Positions 58,341-64,000 of a stretch of DNA of 64,000 nt are shown one piece after another. Each line of letters opens with the position of its first letter. The first letter of the stretch is position 1. The position numbers and the translations under genes were made by a program. The notes under the pieces are model-generated. The model saw nothing but the letters and a program-made list of their open reading frames with translations, was not told the origin of the DNA and did no database searches. This DNA comes from Onishia taeanensis (GTDB taxonomy: Bacteria; Pseudomonadota; Gammaproteobacteria; Pseudomonadales; Halomonadaceae): assembly GCF_003268885.1 (NCBI RefSeq), contig NZ_QLSX01000013.1, positions 1,522 to 65,521 on the forward strand. Reading direction: 5' to 3'.

Positions 58341-59242
58341 CGCGGCATCACCAGCGGGGCAATCAGGGTGCTGATCAGCACGGCAAGCGCCGCCTTTTCG
58401 GCCCGGCTGCCGAGCTCCATGGCCACCACCACCAGGTTGGCGGCCAGCGGCACCACCCCGATCAGCAGCAGCGCCAGGGCCAGTTCCTCGTCGATGCCGA
58501 TGGTTGCCTGCAGGGCCAGTACGGCACCGAGGCTGACCAGCGGCCAGAGCCCGAAGCGTACCGCCAGCGAGGCGCCGATAAAGCGCAGGTCCAGCTCGCT
58601 GAAGCTGACGCGTCCAAGGGTCATGCCGATGATCATCATGCCGAGCAGGGTGTAGGTGGGCGGGAAGACCTCGAATCCCTGCATCAGCGCTGCCGGAAGC
58701 GGCAGCGCCAGGCCGCTGACGATCAGCGCGGCGAGGAAGGCGTAAATCAGCGGCAGGCGCAGGATCTTGTGAAGGCTCTCGCGCACCGAGAAGCGCCCGC
58801 GGGCGCCGATATAGAAGCCCAGCGTGAATTCGAAGAGGTTCATGCCGAGCAGACAGAACAGATACTGGGTCACGCCATCCGGTGACAGCAGCACCATGGC
58901 CACCGGCAACCCAAAGTAGCCGGTGTTGGCGGTGCCGGCGGAGAAGGCCAGCAGCGAGCTTTCCTCGGCGGCGAAGAAGGGGCGGGCGAGTCGGCCGACG
59001 ATCAGACACATCAGACTGGCGGTGACGAAAACCCCCAGCGTCAGCAGCAGATAAGCCGGGGTGGGGCCGCCCAGCACCAGGCCGCGAAAGACAGTGACCG
59101 GGGCGATCACGTAGATCAGCAGGCTGGCAATCGGGCGTGGGTCGAGGGACAGCTGTCGGGCACAGACCACCCCTAGGCCAACGAAGGCCAGCAGCATCCA
59201 CAGCGGAGCCAGCAGGGTGGCGCCAAGGTCGAGCTCCGCCAT
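58301..59242 (-). CDS. AEC family transporter
   Basis: A 313-residue membrane protein of the auxin efflux carrier family, starting at 59242 with AGGAGATG. About ten membrane segments in two five-helix halves; AGTANTGYFGLPVA and the late LLLIGVVPLAANLVVVA are characteristic. Bacterial members move organic acids such as malate or malonate; the substrate is not determined. It overlaps the AraC gene tail-to-tail by 40 bp. Confidence 0.92.
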   Translation of the reverse strand: MAELDLGATLLAPLWMLLAFVGLGVVCARQLSLDPRPIASLLIYVIAPVTVFRGLVLGGPTPAYLLLTLGVFVTASLMCLIVGRLARPFFAAEESSLLAFSAGTANTGYFGLPVAMVLLSPDGVTQYLFCLLGMNLFEFTLGFYIGARGRFSVRESLHKILRLPLIYAFLAALIVSGLALPLPAALMQGFEVFPPTYTLLGMMIIGMTLGRVSFSELDLRFIGASLAVRFGLWPLVSLGAVLALQATIGIDEELALALLLIGVVPLAANLVVVAMELGSRAEKAALAVLISTLIAPLVMPRYLEGLLALVAMG

Positions 59243-59468
59243 CGGCATCTCCTGATGTAAAACCCTCATCATGCCTGCCAGACGTTCGCCTGTCAGGCGT
59301 CTCGAAGGGGTGGGCGCCTCACCGCTAAGAGACGCATCGCCTCATGAGTCACGTCCGCGGAAGATTCGGCCGGCGAGGGTCAGGATTCGACAAGTTCTCG
59401 GTGCTGGCTTCTGCAAGGCTAGAGGCCTGGTTGTCACCCTTCGTCACCCCGCCTTCAGGAGCGATGCC

Positions 59469-60377
59469 ATGCCCGATGCCACGACCCCCGACACACGCGC
59501 CACCGCCATCGGTGCCACTACCGTGCTCAACTGGGCGCTGCTGGCGGCCCTGACCCAACTGGCCGGCCCGGTGCCGCCGTTTCTGCTCACGGCGCTGGCC
59601 TTTGCGGTGGCCTTCGTCTGCTTCGCCGTCTGGCTTACCCTGCGCGGCGAATCGCTTACCGTGTCAATGCGGCTGCCGCCGGCCGTCTGGGCACTGGGGG
59701 TTGGCGGCCTGTTCGGCTACCACGCCCTCTATTTCGTGGCCCAGCAGAACGCCCCGGCGGCCAATGCCGGCCTGATCAGCTATCTGTGGCCGCTGTTGAT
59801 CGTGCTGTTTGTGGCGCTGTTACCGGGGGAGCGCCTGAAGGTCGTGCATGTGATCGGTGCCCTGCTGGGTTTTGCCGGTGCGGCCCTGCTGATCGGCGGC
59901 GATGTCTCGGGTGAGGGCTCTGTCCTTGGCTACGGGGCGGCGATCGCCTGTGCCTTCCTGTGGAGCGGCTATTCGGTGCTGTCTCGGGCCGTGCGCCAGG
60001 TGCCGACCGCGGCCGTGGGCGGTTTCTGCCTGGTCACCGCGGTGCTCGCCGCGCTTGGCCACCTGCTGTTCGAACCGTCTCGCTGGCCAGAGGGGCTGGG
60101 GTGGCTTGGGGTGCTCGGGCTCGGCCTGGGCCCGGTGGGTAGCGCTTTCTTCACCTGGGATCGGGGCGTCAAGCACGGCGACCTGCGCCTGCTGGGGCTG
60201 TTGTCCTACTTCACGCCGCTGCTCTCGACCCTGGTGCTGATCGCCTGCGGCTATGCCGAACCGAGCGGCTCGCTGACCCTGGCCGCTGGGCTGATTACCC
60301 TTGGTATGCTGATCGGCAGCGGCTGGCTGCGCTGGCCGTGGCGGTGCGGGGCTTCACGAACCCGGGATGCGTCCTGA
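59469..60377 (+). CDS. EamA/DMT family transporter
   Basis: A 302-residue protein starting at 59469 (AGGAGCG). Ten membrane segments in two EamA repeats; FGYHALYFVAQQNAPAANAG and GSAFFTWDRGVKHG are typical, the second resembling aromatic amino-acid exporters of the YddG/RarD side. The substrate is unknown. It diverges from the AEC gene. Confidence 0.92.
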   Translation: MPDATTPDTRATAIGATTVLNWALLAALTQLAGPVPPFLLTALAFAVAFVCFAVWLTLRGESLTVSMRLPPAVWALGVGGLFGYHALYFVAQQNAPAANAGLISYLWPLLIVLFVALLPGERLKVVHVIGALLGFAGAALLIGGDVSGEGSVLGYGAAIACAFLWSGYSVLSRAVRQVPTAAVGGFCLVTAVLAALGHLLFEPSRWPEGLGWLGVLGLGLGPVGSAFFTWDRGVKHGDLRLLGLLSYFTPLLSTLVLIACGYAEPSGSLTLAAGLITLGMLIGSGWLRWPWRCGASRTRDAS

Positions 60378-60618
60378 GTGCGGTGTGTGGGCCTGAGTGT
60401 TAGGCCCACAGGTTATGCTTGGACCGATTCTTATATGAATGAAATCGATACAGAGGGCGTGAAACTTTCATTAGTCGGGGCTTACGGGGGACGTCACAAT
60501 GAGCGGATCACAAGGTCCGCCGATCATCACCGGGTGCCTACCGCGCCGGGTATGACCGAGGCCATGAACAAAATGACAGGCAGCGTCGCCGTTCAGGCGA
60601 CCGATGAGGGTTGAGTCC

Positions 60619-61461
60619 ATGAGTGCACACGAGCATCCGCTAGGCATCAGTTTCGAGTTCTTTCCGCCCAATACCGAGGCGGGCAAGGAAAAGCTGCTCG
60701 GCGTGCGCGATGCCCTGGCCGCTCGCAACCCGCGCTTCTTCTCGGTGACCTACGGCGCCGGCGGCTCGACTCAGGCCCGCACCACCCAGACCGTCAAGTC
60801 GGTGCGCGAGTCCGGCATCAACACCGCGCCGCACCTGTCCTGCATCGGCAGCGACAAGGGCGAACTGCGCGAGCTCTTGGCTCAGTACCGCGAGGATGAC
60901 ATCAATAGCCTGGTGGCGCTGCGCGGCGATTTGCCCTCGGGAATGGGCGGCATCGGCGAGTTGCGCTATGCCAACGAGTTGGTCGAGTTCATCCGTGAGG
61001 AAACCGGCAATCACTTCGAGATCGCCGTGGCCGCCTACCCGGAGAGCCATCCTCAGGCACCGAGTTTCGAGCGCGATCTCGAGAACTTCGCGCGCAAGGT
61101 CAAGGCCGGCGCCAACCTCGCCATCACCCAGTACTTCTTCAACCCGGATGCCTACTTTCACTTCGTCGAGCGGGCACGCAAGCTGGGCGTCGAAACACCG
61201 ATCATCCCCGGCATCATGCCGATCACCAACTACACCAAGCTGGCGCGCTTTTCGGACGCCTGTGGGGCGGACATCCCGCGCTGGATTCGCAAGCAGCTCG
61301 AGGCCTACGGCGACGACAGTGAGAGCATCAAGGCCTTCGGCGAGGAAGTGGTTACCCGCCTCTGTGAGCGGCTGCTCGACGGCGGCGCGCCGGGCCTGCA
61401 CTTCTATACCCTCAACCAGGCCCAGGCCTCACTAAACGTGTTGGATAACCTGAGGGCTTGA
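60619..61461 (+). CDS. metF: 5,10-methylenetetrahydrofolate reductase
   Basis: A 280-residue FAD enzyme starting at 60619 (GAGGG upstream). SFEFFPPNTEAGKEKL, the FAD-contact VTYGAGGSTQART, ALRGDLP and ITQYFFNPDAY are conserved in MetF. It supplies methyl-tetrahydrofolate for methionine synthesis and so feeds the metK-ahcY cycle. The 241-bp upstream gap shows no other gene. A strong hairpin follows. Confidence 0.97.
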   Translation: MSAHEHPLGISFEFFPPNTEAGKEKLLGVRDALAARNPRFFSVTYGAGGSTQARTTQTVKSVRESGINTAPHLSCIGSDKGELRELLAQYREDDINSLVALRGDLPSGMGGIGELRYANELVEFIREETGNHFEIAVAAYPESHPQAPSFERDLENFARKVKAGANLAITQYFFNPDAYFHFVERARKLGVETPIIPGIMPITNYTKLARFSDACGADIPRWIRKQLEAYGDDSESIKAFGEEVVTRLCERLLDGGAPGLHFYTLNQAQASLNVLDNLRA

Positions 61462-61524
61462 TGGCGCCCCTGAATAAGAGTGCTGAACCGGTCGCTTGAT
61501 AGCGATGCTAAAGGAAGACGCAAC

Positions 61525-61559
61525 ACAACGGGGCCCCGCCATTGGCGGGGCCCCGTTGT
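61525..61559 (+). terminator. Hairpin terminator after metF
   Basis: A perfect 16-bp GC-rich stem (61525-61540 with 61544-61559) with loop ATT lies 63 bp past the metF stop codon. It lacks a T-run but is exceptionally stable. Confidence 0.75.
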
Positions 61560-61668
61560 GTTATCGGTAGAAAGAAACGTAGAAAGAAGCATGGACAGGC
61601 TCGTGCTTCAGAACCTGCTCGGGAACCTGAACCGCCCCGCTACCCTGACGGGGAACGGGGCGGTGTCA

Positions 61669-61704
61669 GGGGCTTGCTCAAGGGCTTGCTCAGGAGCTCG
61701 CCGT
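61669..61704. repeat. 12-bp tandem repeat, 2-3 units, across a stop codon
   Basis: GGGGCTTGCTCA, AGGGCTTGCTCA and the weaker GGAGCTCGCCGT cover the stop codon of the TRAP permease gene (61690). Confidence 0.7.
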
Positions 61705-63885
61705 GGCGCCGTTGCCGCCGGCTCCCTTGCTGCGTTGCATCAGGAAGACGGCGGCGCCGATGGCGATGCCGGCCAGGTCGGTGATCAGGCCGCCATAGAT
61801 CATGCATACGGCGCCGGCCAGCAGCACCAGACGAATCAGGCCGTTGATGTGGCCGAAGAACCAGGCCTGTACCGAGGCCGCCAGCAGCACGATGCCGAGG
61901 GTGGCGGTGACGCCGACCCGCAGGATCTGCATCCATGAGCCTTCCATCAGGATGCCCGGGCTGTAGAAGAACATGAAGGGCACGATGTAGGCGGCCAGAC
62001 CGATCTTGAACGAGGTCACTGAGGTCTGCATGGCATTGGCGCCGGAAATGCCCGACGCCGCGTAGGAGGCCAGGGCCACCGGCGGAGTGATCGCCGACAC
62101 GACCGCGAAGTAGAACACGAAGAAGTGCGCGATCAGCGGCTGGATGCCGATGTCGATCAGGCCCGGGGCCACCACCGACGCCGCGACCGCATAGGCCGCC
62201 GTGGTCGGCATGCCCATGCCCAGCAGGATCGAGATACACATGGCGAAGAACAGCGCCAGTAGCTGGCTGACGCCGGCCAGGCCGAGCAGCAGCGAGGAGA
62301 AGCGTGCGCCAACGCCTGTCAGCGAGATCACGCCGACGATGATGCCGGCACAGGCGCAGACGGCGATGATCTGGATGGCCATGGTGCTGGCCAGCTCCAT
62401 CGCCTTGAGGATGGCGCGGATGCCCATCTTGTTCGGCGAAATCCAGCTCACCACGGCGGCCGAAGCGGTGGCCAGGGTGCCGGCACGGATTACCGAATAG
62501 CCCATGAACAGCGCGGCGATCAGGATGATGATCGGCGCGAACAGGTAGACCTGCTTGATCAGCTTGGAGAACAGCGGGATCTCGTCCTTGCGCATGCCGC
62601 GCATGCCCTTCTGGGCGGCCTCGAAGTCGACCATGAAGTAGACCGAGGCGAAGTACAGGATCGAGGGAATGATCGCGGCAATGGCGATCTCGGTATACGG
62701 AATCCCGGTGATCTCGGCCATGATGAAGGCGCCGGCGCCCATGATCGGCGGCATGATCTGGCCGCCGGTCGAGGCCGCGGCCTCGATGGCGCCAGCACTG
62801 CGTGCCGGGTAGCCGACCTTCTTCATCAGCGGGATGGTCAGCGAGCCGGTGGAGACCACGTTGCCGGCGCTGGTGCCGTTGATCATGCCCATCAGGCCGG
62901 AGGCGAAGATCGCCACCTTGGCGGGGCCACCCCGGGCGCGCCCGGCGGCGGCGAAGGCGAAGTTGACGAAGTAATCACCGACCTTAGAGGCCTGCAGGAA
63001 GGCGGCGAAGATGATGAACAGGATGATATAGGTCGAGGACACCGCGGTGGTCGGACCAAGGATACCGGCGTCGGTATAGACCTGGCTGAAGAAGCGGCCC
63101 ACGGAGAGCCCAGGATAGCCGAGAAAGCCCGGCAGGTAGGGGCCGGCGAACACATAGGTGAGGAAGATCGCCGCAATGATGACAAGCGCCAGGCCGGCGA
63201 CGCGGCGGGTCAGCTCGAGAATCAGCAGCGAGCCGGCGATGGCCGCAAAGGAAATGCCCATCGGGGCGAAAGGGGTGCCGGTCGACATGCGCAGCGGCGA
63301 GTTGTACATGACCAGTAAATAGCCGGCGCTGGCGATGGCGCAGATCATCAGTACCAGGTCCGGCGCGCTGATTCCGCTGCGGGCGTGGCGAGTGGCCCAG
63401 GACAGCAGGATGGCGGCACTGGTGGCCGCAATCAGCGGCAGGCCGAAGTGCCAGGCTTCGACCGCAGGGTCGATGCGCATGGCGCCGCCGGCCATGGTCT
63501 GCTGCATCAGCACGACCTGGACCAGCGCATAGAGGGCCGGCAGCAGCAGGGCGTAGCCGAGGAACCTGAGGCCACGGCTGCTGGCCGGGGTGGTGTCGTC
63601 GGCGAAGCGGGCGCCGGCGTAGAGACCGTAGCCAAGCACCAGGGCGCCGCAGATGTGCACGATGCGGAACGACCAGGTCTCGAGCGGATAGATGTTCAGC
63701 GAGACCAGATGGAAGGTGGAGTAGAGGACGGCCGCAAGGCCGAACAGCCACCATTGCCAGCCGGTGAACAGGCGACGGTTGGACTCGATGACATCCTCGT
63801 CGACGCCTTGGGCGAGGGCCTCGGGGGTGGTATCCGAGGACGTGTTCGCCTCGGATGCCGGGCCCTTAGGTGATGACTTGCTCAT
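61690..63885 (-). CDS. TRAP transporter fused permease (DctQM fusion, TAXI type)
   Basis: A 731-residue protein with some 17-18 membrane segments. The first 200 residues correspond to the small permease and the rest to DctM: FASGLMGMINGTSAGNVVSTG, STGGQIMPPIMGAGAFIMAE and GMGMPTTAAYAVAA. Such fusions pair with TAXI-type binding proteins, and the end of a gene for one lies upstream (63968-64000). AAGGGTG precedes the ATG at 63885. The substrate is unknown; TAXI systems often import dicarboxylates or glutamate-like compounds. Confidence 0.95.
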   Translation of the reverse strand: MSKSSPKGPASEANTSSDTTPEALAQGVDEDVIESNRRLFTGWQWWLFGLAAVLYSTFHLVSLNIYPLETWSFRIVHICGALVLGYGLYAGARFADDTTPASSRGLRFLGYALLLPALYALVQVVLMQQTMAGGAMRIDPAVEAWHFGLPLIAATSAAILLSWATRHARSGISAPDLVLMICAIASAGYLLVMYNSPLRMSTGTPFAPMGISFAAIAGSLLILELTRRVAGLALVIIAAIFLTYVFAGPYLPGFLGYPGLSVGRFFSQVYTDAGILGPTTAVSSTYIILFIIFAAFLQASKVGDYFVNFAFAAAGRARGGPAKVAIFASGLMGMINGTSAGNVVSTGSLTIPLMKKVGYPARSAGAIEAAASTGGQIMPPIMGAGAFIMAEITGIPYTEIAIAAIIPSILYFASVYFMVDFEAAQKGMRGMRKDEIPLFSKLIKQVYLFAPIIILIAALFMGYSVIRAGTLATASAAVVSWISPNKMGIRAILKAMELASTMAIQIIAVCACAGIIVGVISLTGVGARFSSLLLGLAGVSQLLALFFAMCISILLGMGMPTTAAYAVAASVVAPGLIDIGIQPLIAHFFVFYFAVVSAITPPVALASYAASGISGANAMQTSVTSFKIGLAAYIVPFMFFYSPGILMEGSWMQILRVGVTATLGIVLLAASVQAWFFGHINGLIRLVLLAGAVCMIYGGLITDLAGIAIGAAVFLMQRSKGAGGNGATASS

Positions 63886-63915
63886 GGGAGGTTCACCCTT
63901 GAGTGGAAGGTGGAA

Positions 63916-63947
63916 TCCCGGCCCTGGCGACGGGGCCAGAGCCGGGA
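63916..63947 (-). other. Intercistronic hairpin between binding protein and permease
   Basis: TCCCGGC/GCCGGGA (63916-63922 with 63941-63947) plus inner CTGGC/GCCAG form an interrupted stem. Such hairpins often protect the upstream binding-protein mRNA and reduce read-through into the permease. Confidence 0.6.
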
Positions 63948-63967
63948 GGGTGGTGCGTGTCAGCGGA

Positions 63968-64000
63968 TCACTTGATCAGCGACGGATCGATCTCGTAACC
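63968..64000 (-). CDS. TAXI-type TRAP binding protein, 3' end only
   Basis: Only the last ten codons (GYEIDPSLIK) and the TGA are in the window. Identity rests on position directly upstream of a fused TRAP permease on the same strand and on the absence of any other reading. Confidence 0.55.
   Translation of the reverse strand, partial: GYEIDPSLIK

Noticed and set aside
60440-60480. MetJ or MetR site upstream of metF (GTGAAACTTTCATTA)
   Set aside because: The half-sites TGAA and TTCA are three bases apart instead of the five of MetR, and no array of MetJ boxes is present.

Overview
The window reads as chromosomal DNA of a GC-rich gammaproteobacterium, most likely a Halomonas-type member of the Halomonadaceae. 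Grounds: high GC with strong codon bias, the order glnA - DUF4124 gene - ntrB - ntrC, an epd-pgk-fba cluster close to tktA, metK, ahcY and metF, several TRAP transporters including a fused TAXI-type permease, an NhaP-type Na+/H+ antiporter and a type I-F CRISPR array. The assignment comes from gene content and protein resemblance judged by eye; no database was searched.

Layout. 1-208: distal end of a type I-F CRISPR array. 283-5952: a secreted glycerophosphodiesterase, a Fur-box-preceded small gene, an exported dienelactone hydrolase, typA/bipA and a small glycosyltransferase-like gene. 6200-11832: the nitrogen-control region, with glnA behind two NtrC sites and a sigma54 promoter, a DUF4124 gene, and ntrBC with its own NtrC site and sigma54 promoter; the 3' end of ntrC is duplicated as a broken copy. 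11915-17738: dgt, an ATP-grasp gene, an RNase T2, a NERD protein, a sirtuin and a SUI1/YciH protein. 17931-28767, minus strand: a sugar-acid island with a PtxS-like repressor, KguE, KguK and KguD (2-ketogluconate to 6-phosphogluconate), a truncated GGDEF remnant, a second LacI regulator, a three-part TRAP transporter and two tandem YieH-like HAD phosphatases. 28977-33109: type I asparaginase, aspartase and an AGCS symporter. 33505-40746: a type I restriction-modification operon (hsdM, hsdS, an extra HTH plus PD-(D/E)XK-like gene, hsdR). 40801-42643: an XRE regulator, a histidine phosphatase and a small anchored protein. 42708-51051: class II aldolase, pgk, epd, lrgAB, class I aldolase and transketolase. 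51395-61461: metK, ahcY and metF of the methyl cycle, mixed with an NhaP antiporter, a GST, a frameshifted metallophosphoesterase, an AraC regulator, an AEC carrier and an EamA transporter. 61690-64000: a fused TRAP permease and the last codons of its binding protein.

The most unusual pattern is spread over the whole window. At some twenty places, mostly between genes and often running into a stop codon, a unit of 7-22 bp (typically 12, 14 or 15) is repeated in tandem 2-11 times with varying decay. Unit sequence and length differ at every site, so this is not one dispersed repeat but a recurrent local tandem amplification. It also touches coding ends: the RNase T2 signal peptide, the tail of the ATP-grasp protein and the N-terminal part of Epd. 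Other points to check first are the extra nuclease-like gene inside the hsd operon with AT-rich recognition domains in hsdS, the duplicated ntrC tail, two pairs of matching palindromes that could be operators for the two LacI regulators, and a structured intergenic element upstream of ahcY.
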